64,000 nucleotides of DNA from Mimachlamys varia (taxonomy: Eukaryota; Mollusca; Bivalvia; Pectinida; Pectinidae). A program made the translations under genes and the position numbers. Each line of letters starts with the position of its first letter. Positions within the stretch are counted from its first letter, which is position 1. The stretch lies in NCBI GenBank assembly GCA_947623455.1, contig OX392527.1, positions 65,113,115 through 65,177,114 on the forward strand, given 5' to 3'. Under the pieces are notes generated by a model. That model was not told the origin of the DNA. It was given only the letters and a program-made list of their open reading frames with translations, and did not search any database. Of this stretch, positions 11,415-22,700 are shown one piece after another.

Positions 11415-13842
11415 GTACGTATCTGTTACCTACTGTCTCTCAGGGTACGTATCTGTTACCTACTGTCCCACAGGGTACGTATCTGTTACCTACTGTCTCT
11501 CAGGGTACGTATCTGTTACCTACTGTCTCTTGGGGTACGTATCTGTTACCTACTGTCTCTCAGGGTACGTATCTGTTACCTACTGTCCCTCGGGGTACGT
11601 ATCTGTTACCTACTGTCTCTTGGGGTACGTATCTGTTACCTACTGTCTCTCAGGGTACGTGTCTGTTACCTACTGTCTCTCAGGGTACGTATCTGTTACC
11701 TACTGTCTCTCAGGGTACGTATCTGTTACCTACTGTCTCTTGGGGTACGTATCTGTTACCTACTGTCTCTCAGGGTACGTATCTGTTACCTACTGTCTCT
11801 TGGGGTACGTATCTGTTACCTACTGTCTCTCAGGGTACGTATCTGTTACCTACTGTCTTTCGGGGTACGTATCTGTTACCTACTGTCTCTCAGGGTGCGT
11901 GTCTGTTACCTACTGTCTCTCAGGGTACGTATCTGTTATCTACTGTCTCTCAGGGTACGTATCTGTTACCTACTGTCTCTCAGGGTACGTATCTGTTACC
12001 TACTGTCTCTCAGGGTACGTATCTGTTACCTACTGTCTCCTGGTACGTATCTGTTACCTACTGTCTCTCAGGGAACGTATATGTTACCTACTGTCTCTCA
12101 GAGTACTTATCTGTTACCTACTGTCTCTCAGAGTACGTATCTGTTACCTACTGTCTCTCAGTGTACGTATCTGTTACCTACTGTCCCTCAGGGTATGTAT
12201 CTGTTACCTACTGACTCTCAGGGTACGTATCTGTTACCTACTGTCTCGCAGGGTACGTATCTGTTACCTACTGTCTCTCAGTGTACGTATCTGTTACCTA
12301 CTGTCTCAGGGTACGTATCTGTTACCTACTGTCTCTCAGGGTACGTATCTGTTACCTACTGTCTCTCAGGGTACGTATCTGTTACCTACTGTCTCTCAGG
12401 GTACGTATCTGTTACCTACTGTCTCTCGGGGTACGTATCTGTTACCTACTGTCTCTTGGGGTACGTATCTGTTACCTACTGTCTCTCAGGGTACGTATCT
12501 GTTACCTACTGTCTCTCAGGGTACGTATCTGTTACCTACTGTCTCTCGGGGTACGTATCTGTTACCTACTGTCTCTCAGGGTACTTATCTGTTACCTACT
12601 GTCTCTCAGTGTACGTATCTGTTACCTACTGTCTCAGGGTACGTATCTGTTACCTACTGTCTCTCAGGGTACGTATCTGTTACCTACTGTCTCTCGGGGT
12701 ACGTATCTGTTACCTACTGTCTCTCAGGGTACGTATCTGTTACCTACTGTCTCTCAGTGTACGTATCTGTTACCTACTGTCTCACGGGGTACGTATCTGT
12801 TACCTACTGTCTCTCAGGGTACGTATCTGTTACCTACTGTCTCTCAGTGTACGTATCTATTACCTACTGTCTCTCAGGGTACGTATCTGTTACCTACTGT
12901 CTCTCAGGGTACGTATCTATTACCTACTGTCTCTCAGGGTTCGTATATGTTACCTACTGTCTCTCAGTGTACGTATCTGTTACCTACTGTCTCTCAGGGT
13001 ACGTATCTATTACCTACTGTCTCTCAGTGTACGTATCTGTTACCTACTGTCTCTCGGGGTACGTATCTATTACCTACTGTCTCTCAGGGTACGTATCTGT
13101 TACCTACTGTCTCTCAGGGTACGTATCTATTACCTACTGTCTCTCAGGGTTCGTATATGTTACCTACTGTCTCTCAGTGTACGTATCTGTTACCTACTGT
13201 CTCTCAGTGTACGTATCTGTTACCTACTGTCTCTCAGGGTACGTATCTGTTACCTACTGTCTCTCAGGGTACGTATCTGTTACCTACTGTCTCTCAGTGT
13301 ACGTATCTGTTACCTACTGTCTCATGGGGTACGTATCTGTTACCTACTGTCTCTCAGGGTTCGTATCTGTTACCTACTGTCTCTCGGGGTACGTATCTGT
13401 TACCTACTGTCTCTCAGGGTACGTATCTGTTACCTACTGTCTCTCAGGGTACGTATCTGTTACCTACTGTCTCTCAGAGTACGTATCTGTTACCTACTGT
13501 CCCTCAGTGTACGTATTTGTTACCTACTGTCTCTCAGGGTACGTATCTTTTATCTACTGTCTCACGGGGTACGTATCTGTTACCTACTGTCTCTCAGGGT
13601 ACGTATCTGTTACCTACTGTCTCTCGGGGTACGTATCTGTTACCTACTGTCTCTCAGTGTACGTATCTGTTACCTACTGTCTCTCAGTGTACGTATCTTT
13701 TATCTACTGTCTCACGGGGTACGTATCTGTTACCTACTGTCTCTCAGGGTACGTATCTGTTACCTACTGTCTCTCAGGGTACGTATCTGTTACCTACTGT
13801 CTCTCAGGGTACGTATCTGTTACCTTAAGTCTCTCAGGGAAT
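11403..13842 (+). repeat. 30-bp minisatellite built on the exon 3 splice donor (~81 copies)
   Basis: The unit is CTGTCTCTCAGG followed by GTACGTATCTGTTACCTA. The first 12 nt equal the 3' end of exon 3 and the other 18 nt equal the first bases of intron 3. Nearly every unit keeps the GTACGT donor, and the pyrimidine-rich CTACTGTCTCTCAG also looks like a 3' splice site. Most units are exactly 30 bp; 28-bp variants at about 12040, 12305 and 12633 shift the phase. Common variants are TTGGGG, CGGGG, CAGTG and ATCTATTAC. Confidence 0.97.
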
Positions 13843-14556
13843 TTTAGTTCCCCGGGCTTTCCATTCCCCCTCGGAGAGGGGACAAAGTTTACTTCAGTTT
13901 ACATAGGGAAATAATACTTTTTGGTATATTTTCATTAAAAATAGAAAATTAATCCTACTTAGTCAGAATCATCCATGGATAAAAATGGTATCAATCTGCA
14001 AAGGGAAATCTTCTCCAGACTCAGAGCTGTTATAGTCTATTTGTTCGCATGAATGAAAGATCATCATGGGCGTTATTTGATTTGTAAATTTCAGCAATTC
14101 CGGGCCTCCGTGACCGCTAAGGCCCTAGGGCCTCTTGTTACATCGATAAATTGAGACGTCGATACATGTACTTCGTATTGGGGATATTTTCTTTCTGTTT
14201 TACCCTAGATTTAGGATTTTGAAGTAATATCAGTCATATGACGTCACGTTAACAATTAGTTAACATAGATACACCATGCAATACATCAGGCCCTGGTTTC
14301 ATCATGATCAACATCCCTTAACTCGATAGGAGACCAATGCAAAAGTTACGGGGAAATGTCAAGTTAGGTAACTTTGATGAAGCCGGGGTCTGATTTGCTC
14401 TGGCTGTGAAAACCGCCATAGTAACATATCTTGTTTGAAAAGAGGGTAAACATATATTGAATATATGTATCGTTACCCACTTCTCGGGGAACATGATACA
14501 CAAACGTGTCAATTAAAAAATTATACTCATTTTCTTCATTTTTTTTTTATTTATAG
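13843..14556 (+). other. right part of intron 3
   Basis: Non-repetitive sequence between the 30-bp array and exon 4, ending in a T-rich tract and TTATAG. It contains a 14-nt palindrome AGGCCCTAGGGCCT near 14120-14133. I see no additional exon. Confidence 0.6.
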
Positions 14557-14680
14557 CTACGAAGACAAAAGACATTTTTTGACCGACTTAGTGTTCACCA
14601 AATGAAAAGCTCTGTGAAGGCTCTCGAATGTGACGGGGTAATGTTTGAGGACTACTGTAACGCCCGACTCTGGACGGAAG
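14557..14680 (+). CDS. flavin monoamine oxidase family protein, exon 4
   Basis: After a long T-rich tract and TTATAG, the exon reads LRRQKTFFDRLSVHQ and continues through LECDGVMFEDYCNARLWTE (residues 114-154), ending GAAG|GTAAGT in phase 1. The D-x-x-(M/T)-x-E-x-(Y/W) pattern followed by a basic/aromatic LWT matches the segment that precedes the substrate-binding half of monoamine oxidases. The last 53 nt (14628-14680) plus 13 nt of intron form the unit repeated ~240 times downstream. No following exon can be found in the rest of the window, so the remaining two thirds of the enzyme must lie beyond 64 kb, or the gene is broken here. Confidence 0.82.
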
Positions 14681-15955
14681 GTAAGTAAGCCGGATGTGAC
14701 GGGGTAACAGTTGAGGACTACTGTAACGTCCGGCTCTGGACGGAAGGTAAGTAAGCCGGATGTGACGGGGTAACAGTTGAGGACTACTGTAACGCCCGAC
14801 TCTGGACGGAAGGTAAGTAAGCCGGATGTGACGGGGTAACAGTTGAGGACTACTGTAACGTCCGGCTCTGGACGGAAGGTATGTAAGCCGGATGTGACGG
14901 GGTAATAGTTGAGGACTACTGTAACGCCCGGCTCTGGACGGAAGGTAAGTAAGCCGGATATGACGGGGAAACAGTTGAGGACTACTGTAACGTCCGGCTC
15001 TGGACGGAAGGTAAGTAAGCCGGATATGACGGGGTAATAGTTGAGGACTACTGTAACGCCCGGCTCTGGACGGAAGGTAAGTAAGCCGGATGTGACGGGG
15101 TAACAGTTGAGGACTACTGTAACGCCCGGCTCTGGACGGAAGGTAAGTAAGCCGGATGTGACGGGGTAATAGTTGAGGACTCCTGTAACGCCCGGCTCTG
15201 GACGGAAGGTAAGTAAGCCGGATGTGACGGGGTAACAGTTGAGGACTACTGTAACGCCTGGCTCTGGACGGAAGGTAAGTAAGCCGGATATGACGGGGTA
15301 ATAGTTGAGGACTACTGTAACGCCCGGCTCTGGACGGAAGGTATGTAAGCCGGATATGACAGGGTAATAGTTGAGGACTACTGTAACGCCCGGCTCTGGA
15401 CGGAAGGTATGTAAGCCGGATATGACGGGGTAACAGTTGAGGACTACTGTAACGCCCGGCTCTGGACGGAAGGTAAGTAAGCCGGATGTGACGGGGTAAC
15501 AGTTGAGGACTACTGTAAAGCCCGGCTCTGGACGGAAGGTAAGTAAGCCGGATGTGACGGGGTAACAGTTGAGGACTACTGTAACGCCCGGCTCTGGACG
15601 GAAGGTAAGTAAGCCGGATATGACGAGGTAATAGTTGAGGACTACTGTAACGCCCGGCTCTGGACGGAAGGTAAGTAAGCCGGATGTGACGGGGTAATAG
15701 TTGAGGACTACTGTAACGCCCGGCTCTGGACGGAAGGTAAGTATGCCGGATGTGACGGGGTAACAGTTGAGGACTACTGTAACGCCCGGCTCTGGACGGA
15801 AGGTATGTAAGCCGGATGTGACGGGGTAACAGTTGATGACTACTGTAACGTCCGGCTCTGGACGGAAGGTAAGTAAGCCGGATGTGACGGGTTAATAGTT
15901 GAGGACTACTGTAACGCCCGGCTCTGGACGGAAGGTAAGTAAGCCGGATGTGACG

Positions 15956-18900
15956 GGGTAACAGTTGAGGACTACTGTAACGCCCAGCTCTGGACGGACG
16001 GAAGGTAATTAAGCCGGATATGACAGGGTAATAGTTGAGGACTACTGTAACGCCCGGCTCTGGACGGAAGGTAAGTAAGCCGGATATGACGGGTTAATAG
16101 TTTAGGACTACTGTAACGCCCGGCTCTGGACGGAAGGTAAGTAAGCCGGATGTGACAGGGTAACAGTTGAGGACTACTGTAACGCCCGGCTCTGGACGGA
16201 AGGTAAGTATGCCGGATGTGACGGGGTAACAGTTGAGGACTACTGTAACGCCCGACTCTGGACGGAAGGTATGTAAGCCGGATGTGACGGGGTAACAGTT
16301 GATGACTACTGTAACGTCCGGCTCTGGACGGAAGGTAAGTAAGCCGGATGTGACGGGTTAATAGTTGAGGACTACTGTAACGCCCGGCTCTGGACGGAAG
16401 GTAAGTAAGCCGGATGTGACGGGGTAACAGTTGAGGACTACTGTAACGCCCAGCTCTGGACGGACGGAAGGTAATTAAGCCGGATATGACAGGGTAATAG
16501 TTGAGGACTACTGTAACGCCCGGCTCTGGACGGAAGGTAAGTAAGCCGGATATGACGGGTTAATAGTTTAGGACTACTGTAACGCCCGGCTATGGACGGA
16601 AGGTAAGTAAGCCGGATGTGACAGGGTAACAGTTGAGGACTACTGTAACGCCCGGCTCTGGACGGAAGGTATGTAAGCCGGATATGACGGGGTGATGTTT
16701 GAGGACTACTGTAACGCCCGGCTCTGGACGGAAGGTATGTAAGCCGGATATGACGGGGTGATGTTTGAGGACTACTGTAACGCCCGGCTCTGGACGGAAG
16801 GTATGTACGCCGGATATGACGGGGTGATGTTTGAGGACTACTGTAACGCCCGGCTCTGGACGGAAGGTATGTACGCCGGATATGACGGGGTGATGTTTGA
16901 GGACTACTGTAACGCCCGGCTCTGGACGGAAGGTATGTAAGCCGGATATGACGGGGTGATGTTTGAGGACTACTGTAACGCCCGGCTCTGGACGGAAGGT
17001 ATGTAAGCCGGATGTGACGGGGTAACAGTTGAGGACTACTGTAACGCCCGGCTCTGGACGGAAGGTAAGTAAGCCGGATATGACGGGGTAATAGTTGAGG
17101 ACTACTTAACGCCCGGCTCTGGACGGAAGGTAAGTAAGCCTGATATGACGGGGTAATAGTTGAGCACTACTGTAACGCCCGGCTCTGGACGGAAGGTAAG
17201 TAAGCCGGATATGACGGGGTAATAGTTTAGGACTACTGTAACGCCCGGCTCTGGACGGAAGGTAAGTAAGCCGGATGTGACGGGGTAACAGTTGAGGACT
17301 ACTGTAACGCCCGGCTCTGGACGGAAGGTAAGTAAGCCGGATATGACGGGGTAATAGTTGAGGACTACTGTAACGCCCGGCTCTGGACGGAAGGTAAGTA
17401 AGCCGGATATGACGGGGTAACAGTTGAGGACTACTGTAACGCCCGGCTCTGGACGGAAGGTAAGTAAGCCGGATGTGACGGGGTAATAGTGAAGCTACTG
17501 TAACGCCCGGCTCTGGACGGAAGGTAAGTAAGCCGCATATGACGGGGTGATGTTTGAGGACTACTGTAACGCCCGGCTCTGGACGGAAGGTATGTAAGCC
17601 GGATATGACGGGGTAATAGTTGAGGACTACTGTAACGCCCGGCTCTGGACGGAAGGTATGTAAGCCGGATATGACGGGGTAATAGTTGAGGACTACTGTA
17701 ACGCCCGGCTCTGGACGGAAGGTAAGTAAGCCGGATATGACGGGGTAACAGTTGAGGACTACTAACACCCGGCTTTGGACGGAAGGTATGTAAGCCGGAT
17801 ATGACGGGGTAACAGTTGAGGACTACTGTAACGCCCGGCTCTGGACGGAAGGTATGTAAGCCGGATATGACGGGGTAACAGTTGAGGACTACTGTAACGC
17901 CCAGCTCTGGACGGACGGAAGGTAATTAAGCCGGATATGACAGGGTAATAGTTGAGGACTACTGTAACGCCCGGCTCTGGACGGAAGGTAAGTAAGCCGG
18001 ATATGACGGGTTAATAGTTTAGGACTACTGTAACGCCCGGCTATGGACGGAAGGTAAGTAAGCCGGATGTGACAGGGTAACAGTTGAGGACTACTGTAAC
18101 GCCCGGCTCTGGACGGAAGGTAAGTATGCCGGATGTGACGGGGTAACAGTTGAGGACTACTGTAACGCCCGGCTCTGGACGGAAGGTATGTAAGCCGGAT
18201 GTGACGGGGTAACAGTTGATGACTACTGTAACGTCCGGCTCTGGACGGAAGGTAAGTAAGCCGGATGTGACGGGTTAATAGTTGAGGACTACTGTAACGC
18301 CCGGCTCTGGACGGAAGGTAAGTAAGCCGGATGTGACGGGGTAACAGTTGAGGACTACTGTAACGCCCAGCTCTGGACGGACGGAAGGTAATTAAGCCGG
18401 ATATGACAGGGTAATAGTTGAGGACTACTGTAACGCCCGGCTCTGGACGGAAGGTATGTAAGCCGGATATGACGGGTTAATAGTTTAGGACTACTGTAAC
18501 GCCCGGCTATGGACGGAAGGTAAGTAAGCCGGATGTGACAGGGTAACAGTTGAGGACTACTGTAACGCCCGGCTCTGGACGGAAGGTATGTAAGCCGGAT
18601 ATGACGGGGTGATGTTTGAGGACTACTGTAACGCCCGGCTCTGGACGGAAGGTATGTAAGCCGGATATGACGGGGTGATGTTTGAGGACTACTGTAACGC
18701 CCGGCTCTGGACGGAAGGTATGTACGCCGGATATGACGGGGTGATGTTTGAGGACTACTGTAACGCCCGGCTCTGGACGGAAGGTATGTACGCCGGATAT
18801 GACGGGGTGATGTTTGAGGACTACTGTAACGCCCGGCTCTGGACGGAAGGTATGTAAGCCGGATATGACGGGGTGATGTTTGAGGACTACTGTAACGCCC

Positions 18901-19789
18901 GGCTCTGGACGGAAGGTATGTAAGCCGGATGTGACGGGGTAACAGTTGAGGACTACTGTAACGCCCGGCTCTGGACGGAAGGTAAGTAAGCCGGATATGA
19001 CGGGGTAATAGTTGAGGACTACTTAACGCCCGGCTCTGGACGGAAGGTAAGTAAGCCTGATATGACGGGGTAATAGTTGAGCACTACTGTAACGCCCGGC
19101 TCTGGACGGAAGGTAAGTAAGCCGGATATGACGGGGTAATAGTTTAGGACTACTGTAACGCCCGGCTCTGGACGGAAGGTAAGTAAGCCGGATGTGACGG
19201 GGTAACAGTTGAGGACTACTGTAACGCCCGGCTCTGGACGGAAGGTAAGTAAGCCGGATATGACGGGGTAATAGTTGAGGACTACTGTAACGCCCGGCTC
19301 TGGACGGAAGGTAAGTAAGCCGGATATGACGGGGTAACAGTTGAGGACTACTGTAACGCCCGGCTCTGGACGGAAGGTAAGTAAGCCGGATGTGACGGGG
19401 TAATAGTGAAGCTACTGTAACGCCCGGCTCTGGACGGAAGGTAAGTAAGCCGCATATGACGGGGTGATGTTTGAGGACTACTGTAACGCCCGGCTCTGGA
19501 CGGAAGGTATGTAAGCCGGATATGACGGGGTAATAGTTGAGGACTACTGTAACGCCCGGCTCTGGACGGAAGGTATGTAAGCCGGATATGACGGGGTAAT
19601 AGTTGAGGACTACTGTAACGCCCGGCTCTGGACGGAAGGTAAGTAAGCCGGATATGACGGGGTAACAGTTGAGGACTACTAACACCCGGCTTTGGACGGA
19701 AGGTATGTAAGCCGGATATGACGGGGTAACAGTTGAGGACTACTGTAACGCCCGGCTCTGGACGGAAGGTATGTAAGCCGGATATGACG
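15956..19789. repeat. higher-order duplication, 1,917-bp block x 2, within the 66-bp array
   Basis: Marker variants recur with an offset of 1,917 bp (29 units). The CCCAGCTC unit with duplicated GGACGGAC at 15981 and 16447 recurs at 17898 and 18364. The three-unit GATGTTTGAG/GTACGCC cluster near 16758 recurs near 18675. The shortened unit ACTACTTAACGCCC near 17100 recurs near 19018. Block edges (about 15956, 17873, 19789) are approximate to one unit. A 466-bp (7-unit) spacing is nested inside. Confidence 0.85.
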
Positions 19790-22700
19790 GGGTAACAGTT
19801 GAGGACTACTGTAACGCACGGCTCTGGACGGAAGGTATGTAAGCCGGATATGACGGGGTAATAGTGGAGGACTACTGTAACGCCAGGCTCTGGACGGAAG
19901 GTATGTAAGCCGGATGTGACGGGGGAATAGTTCTGAACTACTGTAACGCCCGGCTCTGGACGGAAGGTATGTAAGCCGGATATGACGGGGTAACAGTTGA
20001 GGACTACTGTAACGCCCGGCTCTGGACGGAAGGTAAGTACGCCGGATGTGACGGGGTAACAGTTGAGGACTACCGTAAAGCCCGGCTCTGGACGGAAGGT
20101 ATGTAAGCCGGATATGACGGGGTAATAGTTGAGGACTACTGTAACGCCCGGCTCTGGACGGAAGGTATGTAAGCCGGATATGACGGGGTAATAGTTGAGG
20201 ACTACTGTAACGCCCGGCTCTGGACGGAAGGTAAGTAAGCCGGATATGACGGGGTAACAGTTGAGGACTACTAACACCCGGCTTTGGACGGAAGGTATGT
20301 AAGCCGGATATGACGGGGTAACAGTTGAGGACTACTGTAACGCCCGGCTCTGGACGGAAGGTATGTAAGCCGGATATGACGGGGTAACAGTTGAGGACTA
20401 CTGTAACGCACGGCTCTGGACGGAAGGTATGTAAGCCGGATTTGACGGGGTAATAGTGGAGGACTACTGTAACGCCAGGCTCTGGACGGAAGGTATGTAA
20501 GCCGGATGTGACGGGGTAATAGTTCAGAACTACTGTAACGCCCGGCTCTGGACGGAAGGTATGTAAGCCGGATATGACGGGGTAACAGTTAAGGACTACT
20601 GTAACGCCCGGCTCTGGACGGAAGGTAAGTACGCCGGATGTGACGGGGTAACAGTTGAGGACTACCGTAAAGCCCGGCTCTGGACGGAAGGTATGTAAGC
20701 CGGATGTGACGGGGTAACAGTTGAGGACTACTGTAACGCCCGGCTCTGGACGGAAGGTATGTAAGCCGGATATGACGGGGTAATAGTTGAGGACTACTGT
20801 AACGCCCGGCTCTGGACGGCAGGTAAGTAAGCCGGATATGACGGGGTAACAGTTGAGGACTACTGTAACGCCCGGCTCTGGACGGAAGGTAAGTAAGCCG
20901 GATATGACGGGGTGATGTTTGAGGACTACTGTAACGCCCGGCTCTGGACGGAAGGTAAGTAAGCCGGATATGACGTGGTAACAGTTTAGGACTACTGTAA
21001 CGCCCGGCTCTGGACGGAAGGTAAGTAAGCCGGATGTGACGGGGTAATAGTTGAGGACTACTGTAACGCCCGGCTCTGGACGGAAGGTAAGTAAGCCGCA
21101 TATGACGGGGTGATGTTTGAGGACTACTGTAACGCCCGGCTCTGGACGGAAGGTATGTAAGCCGGATATGACGGGGTAATAGTTGAGGACTACTGTAACG
21201 CCCGGCTCTGGACGGAAGGTATGTAAGCCGGATATGACGGGGTAATAGTTGAGGACTACTGTAACGCCCGGCTCTGGACGGAAGGTAAGTAAGCCGGATA
21301 TGACGGGGTAACAGTTGAGGACTACTAACACCCGGCTTTGGACGGAAGGTATGTAAGCCGGATATGACGGGGTAATAGTTGAGGACTACTGTAACGCCCG
21401 GCTCTGGACGGCAGGTAAGTAAGCCGGATATGACGGGGTAACAGTTGAGGACTACTGTAACGCCCGGCTCTGGACGGAAGGTAAGTAAGCCGGATATGAC
21501 GGGGTGATGTTTGAGGACTACTGTAACGCCCGGCTCTGGACGGAAGGTATGTTAGCCGGATATGACGGGGTAATAGTTGAGGACTACTGTAAAGCCCGGC
21601 TCTGGACGGAAGGTATGTAAGCCGGATGTGACGGGGTAACAGTTGAGGACTACTGTAACGCCCGACTCTGGACGGAAGGTAAGTAAGCCGGATGTGACGG
21701 GGTAACAGTTGAGGACTACTGTAACGCCCGACTCTGGACGGAAGGTAAGTAAGCCGGATGTGACGGGGTAATAGTTGAGGACTACTGTAACGCCCGGCTC
21801 AGGACGGAAGGTATGTAAGCCTGATATGACGGGGTAACAGTTGAGGACTACTGTAACGCCCGGCTCTGGACGGAAGGTATGTAAGCCGGATGTGACGGGG
21901 TAATAGTTCAGAACTACTGTAACGCCCGGCTCTGGACGGAAGGTATGTAAGCCGGATATGACGGGGTAACAGTTGAGGACTACTGTAACGCCCGGCTCTG
22001 GACGGAAGGTAAGTACGCCGGATGTGACGGGGTAACAGTTGAGGACTACCGTAAAGCCCGGCTCTGGACGGAAGGTATGTAAGCCGGATGTGACGGGGTA
22101 ACAGTTGAGGACTACTGTAACGCCCGGCTCTGGACGGAAGGTATGTAAGCCGGATATGACGGGGTAATAGTTGAGGACTACTGTAACGCCCGGCTCTGGA
22201 CGGCAGGTAAGTAAGCCGGATATGACGGGGTAACAGTTGAGGACTACTGTAACGCCCGGCTCTGGACGGAAGGTAAGTAAGCCGGATATGACGGGGTGAT
22301 GTTTGAGGACTACTGTAACGCCCGGCTCTGGACGGAAGGTAAGTAAGCCGGATATGACGGGGTAACAGTTGAGGACTACTGTAACGCCCGGCTCTGGACG
22401 GAAGGTAAGTAAGCCGGATGTGACGGGGTAATAGTTGAGGACTACTGTAACGCCCGGCTCTGGACGGAAGGTAAGTAAGCCGCATATGACGGGGTGATGT
22501 TTGAGGACTACTGTAACGCCCGGCTCTGGACGGAAGGTATGTAAGCCGGATATGACGGGGTAATAGTTGAGGACTACTGTAACGCCCGGCTCTGGACGGA
22601 AGGTATGTAAGCCGGATATGACGGGGTAATAGTTGAGGACTACTGTAACGCCCGGCTCTGGACGGAAGGTAAGTAAGCCGGATATGACGGGGTAACAGTT

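Noticed and set aside
11530..13914. Three overlapping long plus-strand open frames (up to 794 codons)
   Set aside because: All three frames of the 30-bp array are open because the unit lacks stops and is a multiple of three; the peptides are pure 10-residue repeats. Only the frame continuing from exon 3 is discussed, as a retained-intron possibility.
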